Below are positions 26,093-35,476 of a stretch of DNA of 64,000 nt, one piece after another. Made by a program: the position numbers and the translations under genes. The notes beneath the pieces are model-generated. The model ran no database searches and was not told the origin of the DNA. It saw only the letters and a program-made list of their open reading frames with translations. This DNA comes from Intestinimonas butyriciproducens (GTDB lineage Bacteria; Bacillota; Clostridia; Oscillospirales; Oscillospiraceae): positions 1,674,001-1,738,000 of the forward strand of contig NZ_CP011524.1 of assembly GCF_004154955.1 (NCBI RefSeq), given 5' to 3'. Position 1 is the stretch's first letter; each line of letters starts with the position of its first letter.

Positions 26093-26823
26093 ACGAACTC
26101 CCCTCTTCCATTGAGAATTCCCAGCCCCAAATCCAGATCAGTAGGGGTGGTAAGCTTTATATTGGCCCGGTCCCCGCGGGTGAGGGCTACCGTCATGCCC
26201 AGCCGCTCCACTGCGGCACAGTCGTCGGTCAAGGTGACCCCCTCCTCCACCGCACGTTGCAGGGCAGCCTTGATCAGAGATGCCTCGAATACCTGAGGGG
26301 TCTGCACCGCAAACAGCGTATCCCGGTCCACCGTCTCCTCCACTATGCCGTTCATGGCACGCTTCACTGTATCCGTAACAGGAACGGCCGGTGCCGCTGC
26401 ACCGCACTGCGCGGCCCGGTCAATGACCTCTTCCAGCACCTCCTGCGTGACAAAAGGACGGGCGCCGTCATGAATGGCAATCAGCCCCGCCTGAGGGCTT
26501 GCTTCGCGGATACCGTTGAGTACAGACTGCGTGCGGGTAGTGCCTCCGGTCACGATATGGGTGACCTTCTCCAGAGCAAAATCCCGGCACAGCTGGCTGA
26601 CCGGAACGATGAGATCTTCTCGGGTCACCACCACGATCTCCTGAATCCGCGTACATGCCTCCAGGGCCTGCAAAGTACGGACGAGCACAGGATAATCTCC
26701 CAAAGTGAGCAGTATCTTATCCTGTCCCTCCATGCGGGTAGAGGATCCGGCTGCGGGCACTACTGCAGTACAGAAGGGCATATCCGCCCTTCTCCGCCGC
26801 AGACGGTCAAAAATCGGGGCCAT
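26089..26823 (-). CDS. ispD: 2-C-methyl-D-erythritol 4-phosphate cytidylyltransferase
   Basis: Second cytidylyl step of the MEP isoprenoid pathway. The nucleotide-binding AAGSSTRM motif is present, along with HDGARPFV and the C-terminal TTPTDLDLG. The ATG at 26823 has AAAGGAG eight bases upstream and gives 244 residues. An internal ATG at 26781 would give a more usual N terminus but has a poorer site. A terminator for carD lies directly upstream. Confidence 0.95.
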   Translation of the reverse strand: MAPIFDRLRRRRADMPFCTAVVPAAGSSTRMEGQDKILLTLGDYPVLVRTLQALEACTRIQEIVVVTREDLIVPVSQLCRDFALEKVTHIVTGGTTRTQSVLNGIREASPQAGLIAIHDGARPFVTQEVLEEVIDRAAQCGAAAPAVPVTDTVKRAMNGIVEETVDRDTLFAVQTPQVFEASLIKAALQRAVEEGVTLTDDCAAVERLGMTVALTRGDRANIKLTTPTDLDLGLGILNGRGEFV

Positions 26824-26841
26824 AGCCGCAACTCCTTTCGC

Positions 26842-26867
26842 AAAAAAGGAGCCTCTCGGCTCCTTTT
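26842..26867 (-). terminator. intrinsic terminator after carD
   Basis: Ten-bp A/T-flanked stem (AAAAGGAGCC / GGCTCCTTTT) with a four-base loop, continuing into TTTTTTG on the minus strand. ispDF must be read through it or have its own promoter; I see no clear one. Confidence 0.8.
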
Positions 26868-26897
26868 AGACATGCGGGGATCGCCAGAAAAATCCTA

Positions 26898-27374
26898 TTA
26901 CGCCAGCGCCGTATTTATGCGGGCCTCTACATCTTCGTAGCTGGTATTTTGAGAGAGGACCAGCTCGGAAATCAAGATCTGTTTTGCCGAGTGGAGCATC
27001 TTCCGTTCCCCTGTGGAGAGTCCACGGTCCACATCGCGAAGCATCAGGCCCTTGACTACTTTGGCAACTTCCAGCAGATCGCCGCTTTTGATCCGCATCA
27101 TATTCTCCCGATAACGGCGGTTCCAATTCTGGGTCATGTCCACCTCGATGTCAGGCATGGAGGCAATGAGCCGATCCGCCTCATCCTTGTCCACCACGGG
27201 GCGGACGCCAATTTCCTCGCTATTGCTGGTGGGAATCATGACCAGCATCCCGCCCACCGGAAGCTTCAAAATATAATAGTCCCTCACAACCCCATTGACC
27301 TTTTTGGTGACGATGCTATCAATGACACCGGCACCATGCATCGGATGAACGATCTTATCTCCTACCTGAAACAT
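26898..27374 (-). CDS. carD: CarD-family transcriptional regulator
   Basis: A 158-residue protein with an N-terminal RNA-polymerase-interacting Tudor-like domain (FQVGDKIVHPMHGAGVI) and a helical C-terminal DNA-binding domain (NWNRRYRENMMRIKSGDL). CarD proteins bind the RNAP beta subunit and stabilise open complexes. The ATG at 27374 has GGGAGGTGG upstream. The frame extends to 27443 but begins near the transcription start. It has its own strong promoter and terminator. Confidence 0.93.
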   Translation of the reverse strand: MFQVGDKIVHPMHGAGVIDSIVTKKVNGVVRDYYILKLPVGGMLVMIPTSNSEEIGVRPVVDKDEADRLIASMPDIEVDMTQNWNRRYRENMMRIKSGDLLEVAKVVKGLMLRDVDRGLSTGERKMLHSAKQILISELVLSQNTSYEDVEARINTALA

Positions 27375-27431
27375 GATAACCACCTCCCTGATCGTGCGAA
27401 AAATAACTTGACAAATCTTCTTAACAAGTTT

Positions 27432-27460
27432 ATTATAAAGCATTTGCCATCTGTTTGCAA
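27432..27460 (-). promoter_or_regulatory. sigma-A promoter of carD
   Basis: Minus strand: TTGCAA (27455-27460), 17-base spacer, TATAAT (27432-27437). The predicted start is near 27425. Confidence 0.8.
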
Positions 27461-27488
27461 GTAAAAAGCAGGGGCAGCCCTAGTAAAT

Positions 27489-27541
27489 AATAGATAAAAA
27501 TACCCCGTTTCTCTAAAGGAAACGGGGTATTTTTATCTATT
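27489..27541 (-). terminator. strong intrinsic terminator after ispH-rpsA
   Basis: Perfect 23-bp inverted repeat (27489-27511 and 27519-27541) with a seven-base loop. The GC core is ACCCCGTTTC/GAAACGGGGT, flanked by A/T-rich arms that give a U-tract on either strand. Confidence 0.9.
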
Positions 27542-27549
27542 TGACTTTT

Positions 27550-29556
27550 TTATTCCTCAACAGCGCCGGGAGCCACTTCGGTACCCTCGTCATCAGAGGT
27601 CGCGACCACGGCGTCATCGCCCTCCTGCGCCTTGGCCTCGCGGGCGTCCTCCAGCAGGGCGCGGACGGACAGAGAGACCTTCTTGTTCTCCATATCGATG
27701 TCGGTAATTTTGACATCCACCATCTGTCCCTCAGAGAGCACATCTCCGGGCTTATCAATACGGTGGTCGGCGATCTGAGAGATATGAATCAGCCCGTCCA
27801 CGCCAGGGACGATCTCAGCAAAAGCACCAAAAGTCATCAGCTTTACGACCTTGACGGTCGCCACGTCACCCACACCGTACTTAGAGGTGAATACGGTCCA
27901 GGGGTCCTGACTCCGATCCTTCATACCCAGAGAAATCTTCTTCTTCTCAGGATCGAAGGAAATCACGTACACCTCTGCGGGATCCCCCACACTTACCACC
28001 TCAGAGGGGTGCTTGATGCGGCTCCAGGAGAGCTCGGAGATGTGGACCATGCCATCCACGCCGCCGATGTCTACAAAGGCGCCGTAAGAGGTCAGGGACT
28101 TTACCACACCGGAATAACGCTTCCCATTTTCAATCTCAGCCCACACTTTGGCAGACTTCTCGGCACGCTCCGCCTGCTCCACAGCACGGATAGAGCCCAC
28201 GACACGGCGGCGGGCCCGATTGACCTCTGTAATCTTCATGCGGACCTTCTTCTTCAGCAGGTCGCTCATGGCGGCGTCACGGGGCAGCCCGGTCTGAGAG
28301 GCGGGAATGAACACACGAACACCCTTGACGGAAGCGACTACGCCACCCTTATTCTCCTCAGTGACGACGCCCTCGACAATGGTGCCCTCCTCACGGGCCT
28401 GTTCCACGTCGTCCCAGCTCTTCACAGTATCCAGACGCTTCTTGGACAGGGTGACCACGCCCTCGGCGTCATTGACGCGCATGACATAGGTCTCGATCTC
28501 GTCGCCGATCTTCACGATATCCTCCACTTTCACAGTGGGATCGTCGCTCAGCTCGGATACAGGGATGTAACCGGCATGCTTCGTGCCCAGGTCCACGTAA
28601 ATCTCTGTGGGCGTGATCTCAGTAACGACACCGGTGACCTTCTCTCCTGTATTTAAAGTTTTGATCGATTTCTCCAGCAGATCAGCAAAGGACTCCTCGA
28701 TCTCCATGATTTCGTCGCTCATTTTGTCATAGACCTCCTTTATAATCCACCCGGGCGTGGAAGCGCCCGCAGTGATTCCAATAGAAGCCATCCCCTGAAA
28801 AGAGGAAGGTTCCAGCTCCTCCGCCCCCTCTATAGCGACCACTCTGGGGCAGAGTGCGCGGCACAGCTCGGCCAGCCGTCTGGTATTGGAGCTTTTTCGG
28901 TCCCCGATGACGATCATTGCATCGCAGCGGGCGGCCAGTTCCTGTGCCTCCGATTGCCGTACATACGTAGCACTGCATATTGTATCAAAAATTTCAGCGT
29001 TTGTACACTCTTTTTTTACTTTTTCTCTGCACGCATCCCAAATTTTCTGTGTTGAGGTCGTTTGGGACACAAATGCCAGCGCTTTGCTGCGGCGCTCCGG
29101 GCACTCATCCAGCCAGCCCTCCAGGGCGTCCGCATCCTCCAGCACGACGGGAGAGCGGCACCATCCGGCAATAGCGACCACCTCGGGATGGGTAGGGACG
29201 CCGATGATGACAGGCTGCCTGCCGCTTTCCTCTGCGCGCTCCACAAGGCGGTGAATCTTTGTGACATTGGGGCATGCGGCGTCAATGGTCTTGCACCCCT
29301 TGGCCGCCAGTGCGTCGTATACCGCCTTTCCCTCTCCATGGGAACGGAGAATCACAGCGGTGCCCGGAGGGATATCCCTGACGTCCGGAAGGCAGACAAT
29401 ACCCTTTTCCTCCAAATGCGCCGTCACATGATCGTTATGGATAACAGGGCCAAGCATATAGCATGGCTTCTCACGGTCGGCAGCCAACTCAGCCAGCTCC
29501 ACCGCCCGCCGGACGCCGTAACAAAACCCGGCGGACCTTGCGAGTTCCAGCCTCAT
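27550..29556 (-). CDS. ispH: bifunctional HMBPP reductase (IspH) / 30S ribosomal protein S1 fusion
   Basis: A 668-residue fusion known from Clostridia. Residues 1-280 are IspH, the [4Fe-4S] enzyme making IPP and DMAPP; the cluster cysteines are Cys12, Cys95 and Cys194. Residues 304-373, 391-457, 478-546 and 561-632 are four S1 RNA-binding repeats (for example GAFVDIGGVDGMVHISELS), followed by an acidic tail. The junction near 281-303 has no stop or internal start, so this is a true single chain, although an internal ATG near the junction could also give a free S1-like protein. The start overlaps plsC (ATGA). Part of cmk-plsC-ispH/rpsA. Confidence 0.95.
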   Translation of the reverse strand: MRLELARSAGFCYGVRRAVELAELAADREKPCYMLGPVIHNDHVTAHLEEKGIVCLPDVRDIPPGTAVILRSHGEGKAVYDALAAKGCKTIDAACPNVTKIHRLVERAEESGRQPVIIGVPTHPEVVAIAGWCRSPVVLEDADALEGWLDECPERRSKALAFVSQTTSTQKIWDACREKVKKECTNAEIFDTICSATYVRQSEAQELAARCDAMIVIGDRKSSNTRRLAELCRALCPRVVAIEGAEELEPSSFQGMASIGITAGASTPGWIIKEVYDKMSDEIMEIEESFADLLEKSIKTLNTGEKVTGVVTEITPTEIYVDLGTKHAGYIPVSELSDDPTVKVEDIVKIGDEIETYVMRVNDAEGVVTLSKKRLDTVKSWDDVEQAREEGTIVEGVVTEENKGGVVASVKGVRVFIPASQTGLPRDAAMSDLLKKKVRMKITEVNRARRRVVGSIRAVEQAERAEKSAKVWAEIENGKRYSGVVKSLTSYGAFVDIGGVDGMVHISELSWSRIKHPSEVVSVGDPAEVYVISFDPEKKKISLGMKDRSQDPWTVFTSKYGVGDVATVKVVKLMTFGAFAEIVPGVDGLIHISQIADHRIDKPGDVLSEGQMVDVKITDIDMENKKVSLSVRALLEDAREAKAQEGDDAVVATSDDEGTEVAPGAVEE

Positions 29557-30152
29557 ATCGTCTGTACCTCCAGCGCCCGAATCCGCGCCATCAGGTCGGC
29601 CGTGATGGCCTCATACTCCTCCTGCGTTCCCTTGCGGGACTCCACATGAGGCAGATAGGGCTCGCCGATAACCACGGGCGTCCGTCCAAACCAGCGCTTT
29701 TTTTCCGGCACATACACAGGGAGAATGGGGACGCCGCACCGCACCGCCAGCATGGCCGCCCCGGTTTTGGGTTCGCTCTCCTCTCCGCGGCTGGCGCGGA
29801 CCCGGGTCCCCTCCGGGTAGAGGAGGACCTTCTCTCCCTCTTTCAGATATTTCATGGCCTGCTTGATGGCGCCCACGTCGGATTTGCCCCGTTCCACGCC
29901 GAACACGCCGACCCGCTTTAAAATCCATCCGATAAACGGTACCCGCAGGAGCTCCGCCTTGGCCATCGGGCGGAGTTGATACTTTTTATGAAAGGCAAAC
30001 GCCAAGAACAGGGGATCCGACAGCGATGTGTGATTGCCGCAGACCAGTACGCCACCCTCCGGGATATGCTCCCTCCCAATGGCGCGATGGGGATGAACCA
30101 AGTTGAAAAAAGGCCAGATGATCGTGTAGATCACCGCATAGAACATTCTCAT
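29553..30152 (-). CDS. plsC: 1-acyl-sn-glycerol-3-phosphate acyltransferase
   Basis: Adds the second acyl chain to make phosphatidic acid at the membrane. The 199-residue protein has the HX4D motif (NHTSLSDP, His41 and Asp46) and the substrate motif YPEGTR, with a hydrophobic N terminus. The start overlaps the cmk stop as ATGA. The cmk-plsC-lytB/rpsA order is common in Clostridia. Confidence 0.93.
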   Translation of the reverse strand: MRMFYAVIYTIIWPFFNLVHPHRAIGREHIPEGGVLVCGNHTSLSDPLFLAFAFHKKYQLRPMAKAELLRVPFIGWILKRVGVFGVERGKSDVGAIKQAMKYLKEGEKVLLYPEGTRVRASRGEESEPKTGAAMLAVRCGVPILPVYVPEKKRWFGRTPVVIGEPYLPHVESRKGTQEEYEAITADLMARIRALEVQTI

Positions 30153-30826
30153 GCTTCCAGCTTCCTCCTGATGGCGTCCAGCAGTATCGCAAAGCTCTCA
30201 TCCAGGGATTTCCCCGTGGTATCCACCAGAACGGCATCTTCCGCCCTTCGGAGCGGAGCCGCGGCACGTGTGCTGTCCTTGCGGTCCCGCTCCACGATCT
30301 CCGCCAGCACCGTCTCATAATCCTGAGGCGTGCCCCGGTCCTCCAGCTCGGCACAGCGGCGGGAGGCCCTGTCCTCTGGGGTCGCGGTAAGAAATATCTT
30401 GGCCTGTGCATCCGGAAGAACCACCGTGCCGATGTCTCTTCCATCCATGATCACATTGAAATGCTTTGCCATGTCCCGCTGCATGTCCAACAGGAAAGCC
30501 CGCACCGCCGGCTGGGCCGACACTGCCGAGGCATACTGAGATATCTCGGGCAGCCGGATCTCGGCCGTCACATCCTCCCCTGACAATAACATATGCTGCA
30601 GCCCATCTGCTTCGTAGCGGAGCTGGATATCTGCCCGCTTCAGCAGTTCACTCACTGCCTGCGCGTCCTCCGGATCTGTACCGCTTCTCCGGGCGAGAAG
30701 GCCCAGCGTGCGGTAGATCGCCCCTGTATCCACGTATACATAGCCCAATGCCTCGGCCAGACGTTTGGCCATGGTGCTCTTCCCCGCTCCGGACGGACCG
30801 TCTACCGCGACACTTATAAAACCCAT
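30149..30826 (-). CDS. cmk: cytidylate kinase
   Basis: Phosphorylates CMP/dCMP. The 225-residue protein has the P-loop GPSGAGKS at residues 10-17, the CMP-binding DGRDIGT segment and the lid region DRASRR. GGGAGG lies seven bases before the ATG at 30826. First gene of the cmk-plsC-ispH/rpsA operon. Confidence 0.96.
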   Translation of the reverse strand: MGFISVAVDGPSGAGKSTMAKRLAEALGYVYVDTGAIYRTLGLLARRSGTDPEDAQAVSELLKRADIQLRYEADGLQHMLLSGEDVTAEIRLPEISQYASAVSAQPAVRAFLLDMQRDMAKHFNVIMDGRDIGTVVLPDAQAKIFLTATPEDRASRRCAELEDRGTPQDYETVLAEIVERDRKDSTRAAAPLRRAEDAVLVDTTGKSLDESFAILLDAIRRKLEA

Positions 30827-30862
30827 TCTTATGCCTCCCGCATCAAAAGTATGCCCGCTGCG

Positions 30863-32110
30863 TCACCGTTCCATGTCCGCAGCCGCCTCCCCTGCCGCCC
30901 TGCCGGTGGCCCAGGCAATTTGCAGGTTAAAGCCTCCGGTGTAACCGTCTGCGTCAAGGAGCTCCCCGGCAAGGAAAAGCCCCTTCACCAGTTTGGATTC
31001 CATGGTGTGCGGATCGACTTCAGATACCTTGACGCCTCCGCTGGTCACAATGGCGTCTTCCACGCCTCTAGGGCCCTCGACTGTAAAACTGAGCCCCTTC
31101 AGCAACTCCAACAGGCGGCGGCGTTGGCTCCTGGTAATAGAGTTGGCCGGCGTTTCCGCCGGAATCTCCGCGCGCTCCACCAAGATGGGGATGAGCAGCC
31201 TGGGGACAAGGCGTTCCAGCACATTGTGAAATGCCCGATTGGACTGTTCAGCAAACTCTCGCACCAATCGGGCATCCAGGGTCTGCTCGTCCAGCGCCGG
31301 CTTCAGATCGATGCTCACCGTATAATGTTCTCGCTCAAAATCCCGCATATGCGCGCTGGCGCTGAGGATAAGAGGGCCGGAAAGGCCAAAGTGGGTAAAG
31401 AGTAATTCTCCCTGCTCCTGGTAAATGAGTTTCCCTTTGTGGCTTTTTACCTTGAGACCCACATTCCGCAGGGACAGTCCCTGCATTCTGGGACACTCGT
31501 CTCCCTCCATGATCAGAGGGATCAAAGACGGCTTGGCCGGCAGGATCGTGTGTCCCAATTCGCCGGCCATTTCATAGCCGTCTCCGGTGGAGCCGGTCAG
31601 TGGGTAGGAGCAGCCTCCGGTGGCGAGAATCGCGGCGTCACAGCCATAAGTGCCGTGCTCCGCCTTTACGCCCCGAACCCGGCCCTCCTGAACTAGGATA
31701 TGCTGCGCCCTGTCCTGCACAATGGAGACCCGCTGTCTCCGCAGGGCAAAGAAAAGTGCGTCGATGATGTCCGCGGCCCTATCCGACTGCGGAAAAACCC
31801 GATTGCCCCGCTCCGTCTTCAGCGGAACACCCAAGCTGGAAAAAAGCGTCTTTACCTCGGAAGGTGGAAAACGGGTGACGGCGCTGGTGAGAAAGCGGCT
31901 GTTTCGGGGTATGTTGGCAAGGACCTCCTGAACGGAGCAGTCATTGGTCAGATTACACCGCCCCTTACCTGTGATATAAAGCTTCCGGCCCACCTTCTGG
32001 TTGCGCTCCAGCAGCGTCACGGAAGCCCCTTTCTGAGCAGCAGTCAGCGCCGCGAGCATGCCCGCGGCGCCTCCCCCTATTACGACAATCGTTCTTTTTT
32101 GTCCCGTCAA
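30863..32110 (-). CDS. BaiN/HI0933-family flavoprotein (NAD(P)/FAD-dependent oxidoreductase)
   Basis: A 415-residue FAD protein with an N-terminal dinucleotide-binding motif (IGGGAAGM at residues 11-18), the family GRKLYITGKGRCNLTN segment, and C-terminal GVKVSEVDPHTMESK and DADGYTGGFNLQ. The biochemical role of most members is unknown. BaiN in bile-acid bacteria was proposed to act in 7-dehydroxylation, but no bai genes are visible here. It starts with TTG at 32110, overlapping the RpiR-type stop (TTGA), with AGGAAGAG upstream. Confidence 0.9.
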   Translation of the reverse strand: MTGQKRTIVVIGGGAAGMLAALTAAQKGASVTLLERNQKVGRKLYITGKGRCNLTNDCSVQEVLANIPRNSRFLTSAVTRFPPSEVKTLFSSLGVPLKTERGNRVFPQSDRAADIIDALFFALRRQRVSIVQDRAQHILVQEGRVRGVKAEHGTYGCDAAILATGGCSYPLTGSTGDGYEMAGELGHTILPAKPSLIPLIMEGDECPRMQGLSLRNVGLKVKSHKGKLIYQEQGELLFTHFGLSGPLILSASAHMRDFEREHYTVSIDLKPALDEQTLDARLVREFAEQSNRAFHNVLERLVPRLLIPILVERAEIPAETPANSITRSQRRRLLELLKGLSFTVEGPRGVEDAIVTSGGVKVSEVDPHTMESKLVKGLFLAGELLDADGYTGGFNLQIAWATGRAAGEAAADMER

Positions 32111-32979
32111 TGATTCTCTTCCTCTACCTGTTCATAGACGCCATATTCCGACCAGATCTGCTCCAAGTCGGCAAAAATCTGCTCCACGTCCTCATTCCTC
32201 CGACGGCCTACCGCCACAATGAGGGCGTTAACCAAGCTCAGCGGGGCCACCAGCGAGTCCACAAAGGAGGCCATATCGCTCTTGGCCAGCAGGGTCTCGG
32301 TGGCCGCTTCAGCCAGGGGCGACGCCTCGGAATCGGTCAGGGCAATGACGTTGGCCCCCCGGTCCTTGGCAAAGCGCATGGCCTTTACCGTTCGGCTGGA
32401 GTAGCGCGGAAAGCTGATCCCGATGACCACATCTTCCGGCCCCACACGGAGAAGCTGTTCAAAGATCTCACTGGCGGAGGTGGTATGTACCAAAACGATA
32501 TTATCAAAGATCAGATTGAAATAAAAGCCCAGGAAATCGGCCAAAGCTGCCGCTGAGCGCACACCCAAGATATAGATCCGATGGGCGGAAAGAATGGCGT
32601 CCACCGCCTGGCGAAAGCTGGCCCGGTCTGTCTCCTCCAAGGTCATCCGGATCTTTTCAATATCCGACTGCATGACCATGGACAGGATATCCTGATTCCC
32701 GATCCTGTCGTTCGCCACCTCAATGCGCTGGATAGAGGTCAATTTGTTGCGGATCATTTCCTGCAGTGCCTTTTGCATGCTGGGATAACCGTCATAACCC
32801 AACTCGGCGGCAAAGCGCACGACGGTGGACTCGCTGACATTGACCGTCTTTCCCAACTTGCTGGCCGTCATAAACGCCGCTTTGTCATAGGACTCCAGGA
32901 TAAAGCGCGCGATGAGCCTTTGCCCTTTGGAGAAGGTAGGCATACTATTTTGAATGACTGAGAGAATATCGCGTGTCAT
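32107..32979 (-). CDS. RpiR/MurR-family transcriptional regulator (HTH plus SIS)
   Basis: A 290-residue regulator. The N-terminal helix-turn-helix (KLGKTVNVSESTVVRFAAELGYDGYP) precedes a SIS sugar-phosphate-binding domain (about residues 125-260, with VGISFPRYSS). Regulators of this type usually sense a phosphosugar, but no sugar genes are adjacent. It is coupled to the BaiN-like flavoprotein instead. The ATG at 32979 has GGGGGTG six bases upstream; a GTG three codons earlier overlaps that site. Confidence 0.9.
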   Translation of the reverse strand: MTRDILSVIQNSMPTFSKGQRLIARFILESYDKAAFMTASKLGKTVNVSESTVVRFAAELGYDGYPSMQKALQEMIRNKLTSIQRIEVANDRIGNQDILSMVMQSDIEKIRMTLEETDRASFRQAVDAILSAHRIYILGVRSAAALADFLGFYFNLIFDNIVLVHTTSASEIFEQLLRVGPEDVVIGISFPRYSSRTVKAMRFAKDRGANVIALTDSEASPLAEAATETLLAKSDMASFVDSLVAPLSLVNALIVAVGRRRNEDVEQIFADLEQIWSEYGVYEQVEEENH

Positions 32980-33062
32980 GGATGACACCCCCAGGCTTCC
33001 TTCCCCACCCTTGGGGAGTGATTGGACGGCTAAACCTTAAGGCGGTCTCGCCGCCAGTCCCT

Positions 33063-33091
33063 ATCATAAAGGGAAACCAGACGAAAAGCAA
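33063..33091 (-). promoter_or_regulatory. promoter of the RpiR-type regulator and BaiN-like gene
   Basis: Minus strand: TTGCTT (33086-33091), 17-base spacer, TATGAT (33063-33068). The leader is about 75 bases and includes a short TCCCC/GGGGA hairpin, with no recognised riboswitch. Confidence 0.65.
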
Positions 33092-33128
33092 GATATTTTT
33101 GCAAGCGACGGTTTTTTTCTTGCATAAT

Positions 33129-33824
33129 TTACAAGGAATAGAGAGCGGATATCTCTTCTTCCGTCAGATGCCGCCACTGCCCAAGTTTCAGGCCACCTAA
33201 CTGAACACCCCCCTCACGAACCCGGCGCAGGGCCTTGACGGTGAGCCCAGCCTGATCGCACATCCGGCGGACCTGACGATTGCGCCCCTCGTGAATGGTG
33301 ACCGAGAGCACATTAGGCCCCAGCCTGTCCACCTTGGCAGGCGCCAGAGCGATGCCGTCCAGCTCCATCGGCCTGGACAGTATGGGCAGCGCCGCCTCCA
33401 CGTCTCCCGCAACCATGACAAGATACTGCTTGTCCACCTCATGGCTTGGATGAATAAGCCGGTGTGTCAGCGCCCCGTCATTGGTGAGAATCAGCAGTCC
33501 TTCGGAATCCAGATCCAGTCGTCCCACAGGCCATACCCGAACTCCGCAGCCGGAGACCAGTTCCGCCACCGTCTTCCGCCCCTGTTCATCGGCAAGGGTG
33601 GTGACATACCCCCTGGGTTTGTTGAGCATCAGATAGACCGGCTCCGCCGCAGGCCCGATCTCCGTGCCGTCCAGGGCCACGGTGTCCCGGCCCAAATCGG
33701 CCTTGTCCCCCAGTTTGGCGGCTCGACCATTGACGGTAACCCGCCCGGCCTCGATGTATTCCTCCGCTGTCCGCCTGGAACACAGCCCGGCGGCAGATAG
33801 CAGTTTTTGCAGGCGTTCCTCCAT
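33129..33824 (-). CDS. rluB: 23S rRNA pseudouridine synthase, RluB/RsuA family
   Basis: A 231-residue enzyme with an N-terminal S4 domain (residues 1-60) and the RsuA-type catalytic core; the nucleophilic aspartate is in GRLDLDSEGL. GRNRQVRRMC is the family C-terminal motif. GAGGTG precedes the ATG. Position after scpAB and dac matches the B. subtilis scpA-scpB-...-dacB-spmA-spmB-rluB region, minus spmAB. Confidence 0.93.
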   Translation of the reverse strand: MEERLQKLLSAAGLCSRRTAEEYIEAGRVTVNGRAAKLGDKADLGRDTVALDGTEIGPAAEPVYLMLNKPRGYVTTLADEQGRKTVAELVSGCGVRVWPVGRLDLDSEGLLILTNDGALTHRLIHPSHEVDKQYLVMVAGDVEAALPILSRPMELDGIALAPAKVDRLGPNVLSVTIHEGRNRQVRRMCDQAGLTVKALRRVREGGVQLGGLKLGQWRHLTEEEISALYSL

Positions 33825-33878
33825 GAGGGCACCTCATTTCTGTTATGTAGCGCGCGGGCGATTCCCGCGCAAGGTATT

Positions 33879-34982
33879 TCAAGGGAAGAAGAACTTCAGG
33901 AGCTCCCGGATTGGGGGCCTTTTATCCGCAGCGTCCCGCCGGACCGAGGAAGCATAGACCAGTGGCGTCTCTCCCACAGGTTCTTCCCCCACATAAAAGA
34001 CCAGCCGCCCTGCCGGGACCTCCGCCTCGATTGGAGCTTGGACCTGTTCCGGAAGCTCTATTTCAGCCCAGACTTTCTCCCCTTCTGTCAGTGGAAAATA
34101 GACGTCTGACGCTGTTTTTACACCCACAAAGCGGACCAGGCTGCCCGCCACAGGCAGCATCCGAAAGTCTCGGTTTCGGGTGGCCAGCACTTGGCGCGGG
34201 TATGTGGAGAAGCCGTAGTCAAAAAGGGCGGCATGATCCCGCCAGTCATCGGGATCGCTCAGGGTCACGCAGACCAGCAGTTGGCCGTCTCGCCGTGCGG
34301 CGGAGACCAAGGTCCGCCCCGCCAGTTGTGTGTAGCCAGTTTTCATTCCGACACAGCCCTCATACTGACTGAGAAGTTTGTTGTGGTTGACAAACGTCCG
34401 GTTTCCCAGCGTGATCGAGCGGGTGGCGACAATTTTGGCCACAGTCTCATTCTCCATACAGGCGATCCCCAGACGGGCCATATCCGCCGCAGTGGAGTAG
34501 TGCCCGTCGGCGTTAAGCCCGTTGGGATTTTCAAAATGGCTGTCTGCCATGCCCAGCTCCCGGGCCTTTTGATTCATCTGTTCCACAAAGGTCTTCACAT
34601 CTCCGCCGCAGTATCGGGCAAGGACAAGGGCCGCGTCGTTTCCGGAGTGGAGCAGCAGACCATAAAGAAGCGCCTCCACGGTGATCTGCTCCCCTACCTG
34701 CAAGTACAGGGAGGAGCCCTCTGTACGCGTATCGGCGTACTCCACCGTAACGTTCTCACCCAAGTCGATGCACGACTCCGCCGCCACTAGGGCAGTCATG
34801 AGCTTGGTGGTGCTGGCGATGAGCCGCCGGGTGTGGGCATCCTTTTCATAGAGGACCCGACCGCTCTCCGCATCCACAAGGATCGCGGAAGCGGCGGAGA
34901 CAGAAGGCGGACCGGAGACGGCAGCAGCATGGGGGAAAAGCAGCAGGCAGGCGGCCAGCCCAGCCGCGCAGACACGTTTCAT
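33879..34982 (-). CDS. D-alanyl-D-alanine carboxypeptidase (DacB/DacF-like penicillin-binding protein)
   Basis: A 367-residue secreted S11 peptidase that trims peptidoglycan stem peptides. Signal peptide residues 1-22. Active-site motifs: STTK (Ser57, Lys60), SGN (113-115) and KTG (214-216). A C-terminal beta-domain and an amphipathic tail (RELLKFFFP) probably anchor it to the membrane. Its position after scpAB and ytfJ and before rluB corresponds to sporulation-specific dacB of B. subtilis, so a cortex role is plausible. No sigma-E or sigma-F promoter could be recognised. Confidence 0.92.
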   Translation of the reverse strand: MKRVCAAGLAACLLLFPHAAAVSGPPSVSAASAILVDAESGRVLYEKDAHTRRLIASTTKLMTALVAAESCIDLGENVTVEYADTRTEGSSLYLQVGEQITVEALLYGLLLHSGNDAALVLARYCGGDVKTFVEQMNQKARELGMADSHFENPNGLNADGHYSTAADMARLGIACMENETVAKIVATRSITLGNRTFVNHNKLLSQYEGCVGMKTGYTQLAGRTLVSAARRDGQLLVCVTLSDPDDWRDHAALFDYGFSTYPRQVLATRNRDFRMLPVAGSLVRFVGVKTASDVYFPLTEGEKVWAEIELPEQVQAPIEAEVPAGRLVFYVGEEPVGETPLVYASSVRRDAADKRPPIRELLKFFFP

Positions 34983-35025
34983 TCAGGCATCACCTCAAAC
35001 CACAGAGATGACACTAGTATAAAAC

Positions 35026-35433
35026 TTAAAAGGTGTCTTTATCCTCTTTCTTATTCTTCTCCATATAACCAGTGACCTTATCGAACATTTCCGGCACCAG
35101 CTCCACCACACGATCCACGGTATTTCCCGCCGGTGGTGCCACGGGCAGCAGCTTTACAGTATCTCCTTTGACAATGAGAAAGGCCACCGGGGAGATATTG
35201 ACTCCGGCCCCGCTGCCGCCGCCGAAGGCATTGTCGGCCTCCGGCTTCTGATTTTTGGTCATAAAGTCGCTGCCGCCGGAGGCAAAGCCAAACGACAGCT
35301 TGGAGACCGGAATGAGCGTGATCCCATCGTCGGTGCGGATGGGAGTCCCAATGATCGTGTTGACGTCCACCATCTCCCGGATCTTCTGCATCGTTGTGGA
35401 CATCAGGTCGCCGATGGGATGATTCTTTTCCAT
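35026..35433 (-). CDS. ytfJ: YtfJ/GerW-family sporulation protein
   Basis: A 135-residue protein of the YtfJ family, needed in Bacillus for normal germination through the lytic enzyme SleB. The core TIIGTPIRTDDGITLIPVSK, the FASGGSDF segment and the Gly-rich GGGSGAGVNISPVAFL are typical. The AAAGGGCG site precedes the ATG. It follows a DUF2953 gene, the same neighbourhood as B. subtilis ytfI-ytfJ. Confidence 0.92.
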   Translation of the reverse strand: MEKNHPIGDLMSTTMQKIREMVDVNTIIGTPIRTDDGITLIPVSKLSFGFASGGSDFMTKNQKPEADNAFGGGSGAGVNISPVAFLIVKGDTVKLLPVAPPAGNTVDRVVELVPEMFDKVTGYMEKNKKEDKDTF

Positions 35434-35476
35434 AAAATATCGCCCTTTCTTAACTTGTGTACAGTCAGCTCGGCTT

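Noticed and set aside
33879-35433. Sigma-F or sigma-G promoter before dac or ytfJ
   Set aside because: I looked for the known consensus elements and found no convincing pair.
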